Below, in pieces: positions 32,961 through 44,642 of a stretch of 64,000 nt of DNA (position 1 is the stretch's first letter; each line of letters starts with the position of its first letter). The translations under genes and the position numbers were made by a program. The notes beneath the pieces were generated by a model, which did not search any database, was not told where the DNA came from, and saw nothing but the letters and a program-made list of their open reading frames with translations. Origin of the DNA: Odiellus spinosus (taxonomy: Eukaryota; Arthropoda; Arachnida; Opiliones; Phalangiidae); the NCBI GenBank assembly GCA_963920705.1, contig OY987227.1, forward strand, positions 3,636,143-3,700,142, written 5' to 3'.

Positions 32961-33933
32961 TTTAATTCCATCGGGTATATTTAAGCAAAGATTCTTGTCC
33001 CAATGGACCGAATCCTAAACCTGGATAGGTGCGGGTTTTTCGGTCGAATGGGACAGTCCCATTGGACCGAATCCGCCAAAGTGCGGAGTATTCGGTCGAA
33101 TGGGAATGCGTTCGGTCCATTGGGATTCGGCGCAATGGAACTGAAGCCCTACCACAGCAAGTCGTAAAGGCGACATGCAGAAATGGCTCGACGACCACCA
33201 CATTCCCTATGACAAAACCTCACTCAAAGCGGAACTCTATGAAAAAATTAAACTTCACAAGGCAAGAACCCTGAGATACGAAATTGACGAGATTGCTGAA
33301 AGTAGAGGTCACAAAGTGGTGAGGCTTCCACCGTACCATTGCCAGTTTAACCCAATTGAGTTGATATGGGCACAAGTGAAGAATGAAGTTGCAAAGGAGA
33401 ATTCTGGTTTCAAACTATCGACGGTCAAAGATACCACAGTAAGGGCCATAGAACGTGTTACACCGGAAAATGGGATCAACGCGATTATGCATGTGGAAAA
33501 GGTACTTGAAGTGTACTGGGAAAAAGATCCCATCATCGAAACCGCGATTGAACCTCTTATTATCAACATGCAAGATGACAGCGAAGACTCCGATGAATAT
33601 TCGAACTAAACGGGCAAAGAGTGCTTGAATTCTAAGACAATTACATTAATTTTTGATTATATTTATGTTTTTTCACTAATGGTGTCTTTCCTTAAATATT
33701 CAATGTTTTTAAATTCAGAGGTTAATCGTAATAAACAAAAAACTAGTACTGGTGTACTTTCTAATGTTGTTTCGTTATGTTATGAATTATGCAGAATACT
33801 TGATCGCATTAAACAAAATATAACAGCATATACACTGCAAAAAGCCGACGTTCTATAACACCGAACTTATCCACTCAATCTCGATAGCAGACGATATTGC
33901 ATACAGACATCGCAAGAGAAAAACAAGTTGATT

Positions 33934-35660
33934 CTCATTAGAAAACCGGTTTTAATACGATAACTTGAACGTCTTGTAAGATTGTTACTTGACTAGTAAT
34001 AAAAACAATGTAAAGGGAGAGTCTCGCTCCTATATTTTCCTAAATCTCCCAAGTTTTTGAATTGATTCTCGAAAAACGCGTCACAACAAATTAACAATTT
34101 ACGGATTAATCCGTTTGACATTTTTAATCCGACTAAAATTAATGCTCGCCCAGTTTAAACTAAAAACCTTCTATAAATTACCACTTGCCCCAAAGTACAC
34201 GATTTTGACCAACTCACTTGCATTCTATAAATTGTTCAGTTTACATTAGTGTAAACTCGAATTCAAACTTTATAGCTTCTTGTTGAATTTTGTTTCCCGA
34301 GTGTAAATGTTTAGTACCTTATTTTGGACGGGCCAACGACTAACTACGTAGTATTATTAAAATTTGCCCAAATATCTCGATATCTAGAGACAGAAACGAA
34401 AAAACTGACGCCCGAGTTTTTTTAGTTACGCGATTTAGTCAATGTTCGCCGCTTGAAGATTCAACGAATCATCAATAGACGCTTAAAAATATTATCCTAC
34501 AAGCGAGTTTACCCGTAATACATTCCCCCCCGTGAACCGGAGGAAATGAGGATTTCTCTGATTGGTTGGAATTTACGGCCAATTTTGCCAAGTTTTTCGA
34601 AAATTGTGGCAGTCCCTCTAGGTTGCTAGAGATATTCTGGCAGTCTCTGACTCGGGAATCGGTATACTGTCGTCTGCATTACATTGTCGTCAACTTCGTA
34701 ACTAGTTATAATACGCTTTATCCATTCTTCTCTTTGTATCTTATCATTAGGTAGTCGATGCATACTCGCTTTGTTTTTAATCAGCGAACTTTGTACACGA
34801 CTAACGCTTAAACAATTTTTAACGGAACAAACGGAACCATCTTTGCCAATTAATCGATTCATTTTTATTTTCAATCGTTCTCTAAAACCGCGGATAAATT
34901 AGAATTCCCTAAAAATAGTTTCCTTTCCTAAGCCTTACAATTTCCACTAATAGTTTTGAAGCAGACGAAAAAAAAACTATAAAAAGTGAAAAAGATAGAC
35001 TAGGATGGCGCCACGGCTGATCCCTGCGAAACCCTCCCACTTCTTTCTACCCCCTTTTTTAAGAAATCCTCTACTACTACAGGAAAGAAAACATACAGGC
35101 GAAATATTTTTAAGGGTCTATTGTCGTTATTTATAGCTTTCTCCGTCGACATCGAGATAAAAACGCGAGCGATCATCGTTCTATGGCAACTATATTTCCC
35201 AAAAATAAACGAACCTTAGGTTTTCCCTTTAAAATATTTTGACACGAAGAGACAAACGTTTAAACGTCTTTGAGTAAATAAATAATTTTTGGTGGTTCGA
35301 TGTTGCGAGAGCGTTTAGAGATATGTTCCGTAACCACGCTAGAAAGTAATCTCGGCTTAATGACTTCGTTCGAGGAGTCTCGTTTAAAAATTAATCGGCG
35401 TGAAAATATCCGTAGATAGGAAAATGCAGCGACATCCGACTTACATTCGAAAGTGGAACTTCTAAGACGCGCTCGTTAAGTTCTATTTGTAACGGAATTT
35501 ATTGGCAAACCTCGTCTTTTAATTATTACGCGTACTTTGAGTTAATTGTAGTCTAAAGATTCGACGTAAAATAGTCGTGGGAGAAGAAGATTAAAACACG
35601 AGCTCCAATAGTTTTCATCGGATGAGGTAAGGATTATCATTTCTTCTTAATACCTAGCGT
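33934..35660. repeat. long direct repeat, copy 1
   Basis: Begins TCTCATTAGAAAACCGGTTT immediately after the transposase-derived sequence. The same sequence recurs at 37474-38570 in direct orientation with about 90 percent identity by eye, but without the segment about 34480-35150 of this copy. No LTR-type ends were identified, so segmental duplication or an unknown repeat are both possible. Confidence 0.75.
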
Positions 35661-36193
35661 GGGCTAACCCGTCAGTCTTGTAATAATTTAGGTAAGATTA
35701 AGTTAGGTTAGTTAATCCCTCGAATTAGCCCATGCCTCTTTTACTGCTTTAGGTAAGGTTAGATTAGTTAATCTCTGTCTTTCGAGATTTCTACCTGGCT
35801 CTTAATTACGTATGGATTGAAGCCTCATTTAAACGCTATAATTTCTATTCAGCATTAGTAAGAATTAAGATTCAAAAGACCTATAAAACAAAATAGTGAA
35901 ATGTGGAAAAGGGGTATATTTTTGGTAATAAGGACAGAAATTATACAAAAAAGAGGTTGCTTCGCACCCTTAAAAAGGGCCCTTATCTAACACGAATCAA
36001 ACCCGTGAAGGGACACAAATGAATTGTTAGAGAAAGAGCAATTTAATATGTTTAAAATTGTAGTTAGTAGATATAGTCTACTACTAAAAAAGATTTTATT
36101 ATTATTAAATATTTTCCAAAAAACGGATGCCTTTATCCGTTCTAGGCTTTTCCTAGGTCGTCTTTATCCGTTTTTTGGGAAATATTTAATAAT
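35661..36193. repeat. AGGTTAGTTAATCCCTCG repeat and interrupted foldback element
   Basis: 35661-35900 is the GGTAAGGTTAGNTTAGTTAAT repeat that also precedes the foldback at 46647. 35939-36193 is a diverged foldback of the same family: ATTATACAAAAAAGAGGTTGC, ACCCGTGAAGGGACAC, then CAAAAAACGG-type and TCGTCTTTATCCGTTTTTTG arms. It is cut in its right arm by the snapback element that follows. Confidence 0.75.
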
Positions 36194-37284
36194 GGGTCAT
36201 TCCATATGGTTTCACCTAGGCATGCAACCATGGGTCGGCCAATGTTAATGAAATTTGGTACGCATGTATCTATGATTAAAAAACTAGAATTCATAGATTT
36301 TCAGATGAAAATAAAAATAATTGAATTTTTGGATAAATTTAGAGAATACCCCTAAGATTTTTAGAACGTCAGCGAAAAAAAAAATTATGCTCTTGGAAAA
36401 ATACCAATATCTTACTGACGCTTCGGTTGTTTCTTTGGAATTTACTCATGTTTATAGAGTAAAAGACGAGGAATCCGATGGTCAGCTCGAAAATGGTCTA
36501 ACTCTTTTAGTTTTTTGGTTTTTAATTTTTTTTTAAATTTCGAGGGGGGTCCTTTACTGTGACGTGTGACATCATGTGGCCCAACTTTTAAAATTTTTAT
36601 TTTCACTTTATTCAAGACCCCGAGGTCAAATCTTTCACCTAGTATATATTTGGTTCTTGGTATTTGTTTCGTATCTAACTGCTAATCAAAAACTAAAGTT
36701 TCAAATTTTTGGAATTTTTATATTTATAATATGTACAGGGTGTTTCGAAAATGGAGGTAAGATCGAGCTCCAATGGGTTCTATGGCCATTTTAAGACGAA
36801 AATTTTCTATGAGCAGTTAGATACGAAACAAATACCAAGAACCAAATATATACTAGGTGAAAGATGTGACCTCGGGGTCTTGTATAAAAAGAAAATAAAA
36901 GTTTTGAAAGTTGGGCCACATGACGTCACACGTCCCAGTATAGGACCCCCACCCCCGCGAAATTTAAAAAAATCAAAAACTAAGAGTTAGACCATTTTCG
37001 AGCTGACCATCGGATTCCTCGCATTTTACTCTATAAACATGAGTAAATTACAAAGAATCAACCGAAGCGCCAGTAAGATATTGGTATTTTCGCAAGAGCA
37101 TAATTTTTTTTCGCAGACGTTCTAAAAATCTTGGGGGTTTACTCTAAATTTCGCCAAAAATTAAATTATTTTTATTTTCCTCTTAAAATCTGGGAATACT
37201 CGTTTTTTTAAGCATAGAAACAAGTGTACCAAATTTCTGTCGACCCATGGTTGCATGCCTAGGTGAAACCATATGGAATGACCC
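36194..37284. mobile_element. 1.09 kb snapback element
   Basis: Arms of about 480 bp start GGGTCATTCCATATGGTTTC and end GAAACCATATGGAATGACCC. They pair throughout, with scattered mismatches and a 140-bp loop that includes GTACAGGGTGTTTCGAAAATGG. TAATAAT lies on both sides, a likely target duplication. No coding sequence; short open frames in the arms are incidental. Confidence 0.85.
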
Positions 37285-37473
37285 TAATAATAAAAATAAT
37301 AACAGTTGGAAATGCAGGGCGAACATTTGCGAAACTTTTCATCAGCGTCGTCGTTAAATATTTGACTAAAATCGACTTCGCATTCGTTTTAAATAACAGG
37401 AGAGGTTCTCGATGGACTAAAAGTATAGGGACGTTATTTTAAAGGTCAGTTTCAACCTAGGAATGATCTCTTT

Positions 37474-38570
37474 TCTCATTAGAAAACCGGTTTCAATACG
37501 ACAACTTGAACGTCTTGTAAGGTTGTTACCTGACTAGTAACAGTGTAAAGGGCGAGTCTCGCTCCTAATTTTCCCAAATCTTCCAAGCTTTTGAATTTAA
37601 TCTCGGAAACCTCGTAACTCAAAACATTTACGGATTAATCCGATTGATAATTTTAATCCGACTAAAATTAAGGTTTGCCAAGATTAAACTAAAAACCTTC
37701 TACAAATAACTTTCCTTCCAATATCACTTTTCCCAAAAGTACACGATTTTGACCAATTCCCTGACATTCTATCAATTGTTTAGTTCTGCCAAAACAAAAC
37801 AGCATTGTAAACTCGAATACAAATATTACGGCTTCGAGGAATTCTTGTTGGTTTTTGGTTCCCGAGTGTAAATGTTTAGTACCTTATTTTGGACGGGCCA
37901 ACGACTAGCTACGTAGGATTATTAAAATTTCTCCAATTATCTCGAAATCTAGAGACAGAAACGAAAAACTGACGCCTGAGGTTTTTTAGTTACGCGATTT
38001 AGTCAATGTTCGCCGCTTGAAGATTCAACGAATCATCAATAGAAGTTATTTATAGGTTACTCCGTCGCCATTGACATTGAAACGCTACCGATAATCGTCC
38101 TACGGCCCCTATATTTCCCAAAAATAAACGAACCCGAGGTTTTTCCTTTAAAATATTTTGACACGAAGAAACAAACGTTTAAATGTACTCGAGTTAAATA
38201 AATAATTCTTGGTGGTTCGATGTTGCGAGAGCGTTTAGAGATACGTTCCGGAACCACGCTAGAAAGTAAACTTGATTTAATGACTTCGTTCGAGGAGTCT
38301 CGTTTAAAAATTAATCGGCGTGAAAATACCCGTAGATAGGAAAATACAGCGACATCCGACTTACATTCGAAAGAGGAACTTCTCGTAAAGTTCGATTTGT
38401 AACGTAATTTATTGGCAAACCTCGTCTTTTAATTATTATGCGTATTTCAGTTAATTGTAGCTTAAAGATTCGACATAAAATAGTCGTGGGAGAATAAGAT
38501 TAAAACATGAGCTTCATGATTTCTTCGGATGAGGTTAGAATTATCATTTCTTCGTAATCCCTAGCAGCAG
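37474..38570. repeat. long direct repeat, copy 2
   Basis: Direct copy of 33934-35660 lacking about 670 bp near 38040. Shared landmarks: TTTTGGACGGGCCAACGACT, GCGATTTAGTCAATGTTCGC and GGTTCGATGTTGCGAGAGCG. Confidence 0.75.
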
Positions 38571-39835
38571 CCACTATCCCCCCTTCGCAATTGTGCAACA
38601 TTCGCAATTGTCCCCTTACGCAATTGTGCAACATTCGCAATTGTCCCCTTACGCAACTGTCCCCCTGCGCAATTGTCTCGCAGTCGCTATTGTCTAGCAT
38701 TCCCAATTCACCTGTCGCGTTTATTTTGACCCCTTCCAAAGGGGTAGGCAACCACGGAATAGGACAAACAAAGGGGGGATGAAGCGTGGCTGCCTCACTG
38801 CGCGTGACCTCATCACCCCCTTTGGGGGAAGTTAAAATAAATGAAAGAGGTCTATTGTACTCTATTGCCAATTGCCGCTTATTTCCAATTGCCCCAATCC
38901 CAATTGTCCATCATTCGCAATTGCTCCCCATTACCAATTGCCCCGATTTACATTTACCGCTTGATGAGGTACAATGGCCAATTGCACGAGCGTGACCCGC
39001 ATCACACCATTTTCTACACGAGCGGGAAGAATCGTAATTAGGGTTGGAACGAAACAAGGTCATACGCGTCGGCGAACTAGGAGACAACGGCTTCCTTCCG
39101 GCGTTGGAGGGTGAGACGAGGGTTAGTCCAACTTGGCGGACCTGGATTGCCAACAACGTAGGGGCTTCGGGGTTAGGAGGGGTCTCAGCCAATCGAATAG
39201 GTTTACGGGAGCGCGTCACCGCTTCGAACCAAGGCGTACATTGTCGGAAATAGACAACAATATTATCCTGAAAAATCTCATCTATTTTTAATAAATGGCA
39301 GTTTAATAAAATGGCATCGTGAATATTCGGCCTTAAATGACATCGCTCTCTTATTCGAAATGAATTTTTAAATAAGCAAAGTTGGAAAAGTAGGGCGAAC
39401 AGTCGCGAAACGTCTTATCAGCGTCGTCATTAAGGCCCCTTCAGAGTAAACTTCTGTAAATGATCGTTTTTCCATAATTTGTCAAAGACCTTTTATAATT
39501 GAAGGAAAAATCACAGGTCCGTCGCGCTTTATATGCTAAATAATATTGTTCTGATCTAAATTTTAAGATATTTTTTAATTTGATAAGTTAAACCATTAAG
39601 ATTTAATTTAACTTCCAAAAAAGCTTTTTTTAGCTTCGGAGGTATGGTTTTGAGGAGGACTCACTTGCCAAAATATGAACTGCCTGATTTTCAGGCATAG
39701 GCTGAGCTATCCAATGATCTATTTCACATTGGGAACGTTATCTCCATTAATTAAACATTTAATTTAAAATAAATATCTTCAAAACGTCACTTTCTTAATT
39801 TCATCATAAAAAGGCGGGAGTCTGTGCCAGTGAGT
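38571..39835. other. no gene seen; CAATTGT minisatellite
   Basis: 38575-38700 holds repeats of CGCAATTGTCCCCTTA / CGCAATTGTGCAACATT, with a looser set at 38870-38960. Between them TTTATTTTGACCCCTTCC (38718) and GGGGGAAGTTAAAATAAA (38823) form a short inverted pair. Open frames here follow the repeats. Confidence 0.55.
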
Positions 39836-40365
39836 TATAACATAGTTAATTGTATTAGTATACTCTTATCTAAACTGGAACTTCAACAGAAACCGTAATG
39901 TATTTTCCAATGGACCCGCGGCGCTTAATAACTGAAATCGTTATCATCATCGTTTCCCTCAAGATTCCCACCGTCCACTGAATTCGAATTAATACAGACA
40001 AAGATACTTTTTACAAACTTTGATAAGACTTCTTTCGGGTACGAAAGTATCTCTAGTTAAACACAGATTTAAATAATAAAATATTGATAAAGTATATGAA
40101 GTAATAGAAAATAATGTGCCTGATTGATTTACAAAAGGGTGAAATCATAAACTTAGCCGATCGAGCTTTATTGTAAAATTTCATCAAAATGGATTGTCTG
40201 GTATTAATAGTAAATTACCTCAAAAAATGTGAGATCTGATATTTTTACGGATATTAAAACAGTCCAAAACGTTCAAAAATAACTTGTTATAAGTTTCTTC
40301 AAACATAATTAACTTTCAAATTGCACGATAAAATTTGTTCAACTGTTGAGATTAAAATATACTTT

Positions 40366-40650
40366 GGACCAAAACGGTATGTACCCATTTCGCCCAAATA
40401 TTTCGCCCAAAATTATCTATTCCCATTTCGCCCAAGGCATTTTTTGCCCAAAATTATCTATTCCCATTTCGCCCAAGGCATTTTTTACCCAAAATTATCT
40501 ATTCCCATTTCGCCCAAGGCATTTGTCGCCCAAAATAATCTATTTCCATTTCGCCCAATCCTACTTCGCCCAAACTTATTATTTGGCCCCAAATTATCGA
40601 TTCACAATTCGCCCAAACTAAATTTATTAGGTTAGGTTAGGTTAGGTTAT
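40366..40650. repeat. CCCATTTCGCCCAA array with (TTAGG)n tract
   Basis: Opens CGGTATGTACCCATTTCGCC, then several 37-50 bp units TTCGCCCAAAATTATCTATT, then AGGTTAGGTTAGGTTAGGTTA. The terminal GGTATNTNCCCATT word and adjoining TTAGG tract tie it to the elements at 27978 and 57995. Confidence 0.65.
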
Positions 40651-41184
40651 CAAATAAAGTAGATACATCAAAATTGGATACACATGATAAAATGTAATAG
40701 TCAAAATTATACGGCAGAGGAGGGCTACCCTAGTAGAAGAACCCAGTGAATGTAGTTTTCAGTTACTTATAAAAAAATACCATAAAAAAAGCTTATCTAC
40801 TGTTTATTAAATTAAATTTTGGTTTATCAATTTAAAACAACTTATTAAAGCTCGGCTAGGTTTGTTTTAACCTATTCGTAACCCATTCAGGCACCTTTCT
40901 CCTCATTACTTCATACTTAACCTTATCAATCTTTCATTATTAGGATAAACACGTTCGTGTTTATTAAGATCAACACGTTCGTGTTTATCCCTTTATCTAA
41001 ACTCGAATTTCATCAGAAACCGTAATGTCTTTTCCAATGGACCCGCGGCGCTTGATAACTGAAATCGTCGTCGTCGTCGTTTCCCTCTTCCCACCGTTCA
41101 CTGAATTCGAATTAATACAGACAAAGGTACTTTTGAAAAAAATTGATAAGACTTCGTTCGGGTATAAGAGTATCTCTAGTTAAA

Positions 41185-41906
41185 CCACGGACCGTGTATA
41201 TACCGGACGAGAATTCGCCAGCCTTCCACAGTACAAAAAAACCTTCCCGAGCATTGGGCTCTGAAGCGAGAGAGAAAATAGCGGTACAAGGTCGTTTTTT
41301 TTTCCTTCGTGACTCTTATGTCACGTGAGAGCGAAATTTCAAAATGGCTATCCTGTTTTCGTACGTTATAATTCGTTCGCGCTTATTTTAATTTAATGTA
41401 AAAATTAGCTTTAAATTTTGGTTTGAATGAAGTTCAACTTAAATTAGGGTGTTAATATAACGCAAAAATTACGAAAAACCAGCGGTGTATGTATTCATTG
41501 TGTCAGAACAATACAGATCCAGTTAAGCCTAGGTCTAAGTATGTTATCCTAATACCGTTCATTATTATGGTTAGTTTATGAATGAAAACAAGAATACATA
41601 AACCGAGGCTTAAAGAAATTTGACGTTCGTCTCGTTAATAATCAATTTTAGGCCCATGTTTTATGTCTAGCGCTATAATAAGATATTGTAAATTTAAAAT
41701 AAATACCTTTTTGACTAATAATGATCATTGTGGATCGAATTTTTCTGCCTTTTAATGTTATCTTGGATTCGCAGCCACTTAAAGACAAGCGCCATTTTGA
41801 ATTTAATAAATGACCTTGTACGGTTATTTTCTGAGCTCTATTGAGAGTCGGTGCTCGGGGCAGAAAAACGCTTGCTTTTCTCGTCCGGTATATACACGGT
41901 CCGTGG
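41185..41906. mobile_element. 722-bp non-autonomous element with TTAA target site
   Basis: Ends CCACGGACCGTGTATATACC and GGTATATACACGGTCCGTGG are perfect inverted repeats that extend imperfectly for about 150 bp (CCCGAGCATTGGGCTCTGAA and its partner). TTAA(A) lies on both sides (41180-41184 and 41907-41911). The paralogous sequence at about 40055-40070 has TCTCTAGTTAAACACAG uninterrupted, confirming a clean insertion. TTAA target and lack of transposase suggest a piggyBac-type MITE. Confidence 0.75.
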
Positions 41907-41989
41907 TTAAACACAGATTTCAATAATGAAATGTTGATTAAGTATACGAGGTAATAGAAAGTAAGGTGCCTGAATGGGTTACAAAAGGG

Positions 41990-42370
41990 TGAGATCTTAA
42001 GCTTAGCCGAGCTTTACTAATTGGTTCAGAATGATAAACAAAAATTTTATTTCTTAAACAGTAGAATGATAAGGAATATCCATCGAATTCGAGTTAATAG
42101 AAAGAAAGGTGCCTGAATGGGTTACAAAAGGGTGAAATCATAAGCTTAGCCGAGCTTTATTAATTGCTTCAAAATGGTAAACAAAATTTTATTTATTAAA
42201 CAGTAGAATGATAATGAATATCCATCGAATTCGAGTTAATAGAGAGACAGATGCCTGTATGGGTGACGAAAAGGGTAAAACATATAACTAGCCGAGCTTT
42301 ATTAATTGGCTTTAAATTGATAAACAAAAATTGATTTTATTAAACAGTTGATAAGCTTTTTTTAATGGCA
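41990..42370. repeat. 150-bp tandem repeat, three copies
   Basis: Units around GAATTCGAGTTAATAG, GGTGCCTGAATGGGTTACAA and TAAGCTTAGCCGAGCTTTAT. The same three-unit block is present inverted at about 45010-45370. Confidence 0.75.
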
Positions 42371-42806
42371 TTTTTTATCGTCAACGGAAAATTGCATTTA
42401 TTGGGTTCTTTTACTAGGGTAGCCCTCTTCAGCCGTCTAATTTTGACTATTATGTCATATCATGAGTATCCCATTATATTCACCCTAATTAAAAAGTTGG
42501 CATGATTTTCTTATCATTTGATTTTTTAGTTTAATAATACATCTCTTCTCGGCCTATATAAACGAGATTTGCGGATTCAGTACTCACAGATGCACCGTAC
42601 CAATGGGTGGTTTACGTTAGCGTTTAAAATTGTGGCGAACCCTCTCGTTTGTGCAATGGTGAAATCTTTGATTTTTTAGGCAATCGTTTCTCACCTATAT
42701 TTCGGTGATAAGAGACCTATTTCTCACGATCTTTTGGGTAGAGTACTCGAATAAAGCGAGGCGATTGAATGTAAATCGCATTACCTAGAAATGTGGCCAA
42801 TTTAAT

Positions 42807-43311
42807 ATTATACAAAAAATAGGTTGCTTCGCACCCTTAAAAAAACTTTATCTAACTCGAATCAAACCCGTGAAGGGACAGAAATTATTTGTTAGAGAAA
42901 GAGCAATTTCATATCTTTAAAATTATAGTTAGTAGGTTTAGTCTACTACTTCAAAGATTTTACTACTATTATATATTTTCCAAAAAACGGATAAAGACGA
43001 CCTAGTTAACCTTCCTCTCCCATTGATGTTTATTTTAAATTCTATCAGTATCACTAATAAAATTAGCTAAAGATGGAGTTCCTTTAATGTATATATATTT
43101 ATCATTAGTCCTAGGTCGTCTTTATCCGTTTTTTGGAAAATATATAATAGTAATAAAATCTTTGAAGTAGTAGACTAAATCTACTAACTATAATTTTAAA
43201 GATATGAAATTGCTCTTTCTCTAACAAATAATTTCTGTCCCTTCACGGGTTTGATTCGAGTTAGATAAAGAGTTTTTTTAAGGGTGCGAAGCAACCTATT
43301 TTTTGTATAAT
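42807..43311. mobile_element. 505-bp foldback element, copy 1
   Basis: Perfectly nested arms from ATTATACAAAAAATAGGTTG through AAACCCGTGAAGGGACAGAA and GGATAAAGACGACCTAG, around a loop with TTAACCTTCCTCTCCCATTG. The arms are about 200 bp and nearly identical. Non-coding. Confidence 0.9.
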
Positions 43312-44283
43312 TTCTGTCCTTTTTTTCACCAAAAATATACACCTTTTCCACATTTCACTATTTTGCTTTATAGGTTTATTGAACCTTAATTCTTACTAAT
43401 GCTGAATAAAAATTAAAGCGTTTAATTGAGGCTTCAATCTATTCGTAATTGAGACCCTGGTACAAATCTCGAAAGGCAGAGATTAACTAACCTAACCCTA
43501 CCTAAGTTGAAAAACAGGGATGGGCTAGTTCAATTGATTAACTAACCTAAACTAATCTTACCTAAAATACTACAAGAGGAACGGGTTAGCCCGAGTTATA
43601 GGGATTACCTAGTTGGAGGGATGGGCTATTTCCAGGGTTTAATTAACCTAATTTAACCTTAAAGATTACTTGATGGAATGGGTAACCCGAGGGATTAACT
43701 AGTTGGAGCGATGGGCTAATTCGAGGAATTAACTAACCTAACCTAGCCTTACCTAAAATATTACAAATAGCCCGAGCTAAGTTGGAGGGATTACCAGATG
43801 GACGGGGGAGGTAGAGGGATTAACTAACCTAGCCTTACCTAAAATATTACAAGAGGGACGGGCTAGACCGAGCTAGAGATTAAATTTATAATATTGAATC
43901 GCATCGACAAAAAATTACCATGGAAAGCGAAACAATTCTTTAAAGCAAGAGAACATAATTATGGAGACCAGAAGTATGTGACCGTTTATTTAACTCGCCG
44001 ACATCAATTTCCGTTTCGTATATCCTATTTAACATTCTAAATCTTTTTTTTATTATTATAATTAAGTTAGACGTGCTTTAGATACAGACTTCAATAATTG
44101 GCCAACTACTTAATAGCTACGTTATTACGTAGTTGTAATGACGAAGCTATTGGATCTAAAGCACATCCTAGTCGCAAAACTCAAGTATTTTAAAAAATAA
44201 AGTAGAGATTGAGAACGTTAAACTATAAATTTCATGCGTAATCGAGCACTTGGCAGGATATGAAGTCTAACTCAAGTACCTGA

Positions 44284-44314
<31 letters not shown>

Positions 44315-44438
44315 GTCCATCTATATCGATCATTAGCTTTTCTATGTAATATTTACCGCTGCTTTTCTTCTGTATAAATATCATATAAAGATGCAGCCCG
44401 TTCCTCTTCTGCTCGCCTTTTACACACAGGCCATTCAT

Positions 44439-44642
44439 CTAGTGCTCGTGACCTTCCACTAGATGAATGGCCTGATTTGCCTCTCCACTCATTCTTGCCT
44501 TTGCATTGCAGTCATTCCGACGGCATTTCAAATATACAATGCCGTTGCTATTCCTACCTCCAGCTTTTCGGTACACAAAGTTTCTCGAAATATAGACCTT
44601 CGAGCCTTTTCTCTCTCCTTCTAATTCTTGTGTTAATTCCAT
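44439..44642 (-). pseudogene. FLYWCH zinc-finger remnant
   Basis: 67 residues from ATG 44642. GSKVYISRNFVYRK, GIVYLKCRRNDCNAKARMSG and a final EGHEH fit the FLYWCH zinc-finger pattern (two Cys, two His) found in Mutator-like transposons and in insect chromatin proteins such as Mod(mdg4). The ORF stops at a snapback: CAGGCCATTCATCTAGTG at 44427-44444 is the exact complement of 44457-44474, so the sequence after the zinc site is a hairpin rather than a natural C-terminus. No transposase adjacent. Confidence 0.6.

Larger units (their letters stand above)
27978..33147. mobile_element. 5.17 kb non-autonomous element (GGTATATTCCC family), 8-bp TSD
   Basis: Inserted in the transposase gene with CCTACCAC duplicated at 27970-27977 and 33148-33155; gene homology resumes exactly on both sides. 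The left end reads GGTATATTCCCATTGCGCCG, and the right end is its imperfect complement (CGGCGCAATGGAACTGAAG). Both ends carry tandem CCGAATNCCCATT motifs. No transposase inside. Interior cargo: a (TTAGG)n tract at about 28360, a foldback element (28384-29311), a solo LTR piece (to 30357) and an approximately 90-bp direct repeat (about 28270-28358 and 32785-32873). Confidence 0.8.
27131..33609 (+). pseudogene. Tc1/IS630-like DDE transposase, split by a 5.2 kb insertion
   Basis: The N-terminal helix-turn-helix region begins at ATG 27131 (ATGVSCTTVKRIEKE near residue 60). In-frame stops at 27344-27346 and 27563-27565 follow, then the first catalytic Asp in VIFIDETWVN (about 27710-27735). A frameshift with loss of about 45 codons lies near 27910, after which MDNASYH (second Asp) is in another frame. 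An element occupies 27978-33147. The gene resumes at 33156 and carries LPPYHCQFNPIELIW with the third acid, ending at 33609. Family: DDE_3-type transposases common in insects, cut-and-paste enzymes of the Tc1/mariner/IS630 group. Several independent lesions; inactive. Confidence 0.85.

Noticed and set aside
33029-33274. Arg/Ser-rich open frames around 33000-33270
   Set aside because: They are translations of the CCGAATGGGA tandem motifs at the end of the 5.17 kb element.
36321-36990. Three open frames of 70-80 codons
   Set aside because: They lie in mirrored arms of the snapback element and have no domain.
33934-38570. LTR retrotransposon bounded by the two long direct repeats
   Set aside because: No TG...CA ends, primer site, polypurine tract or target duplication was found, and the interior is other foldback material.
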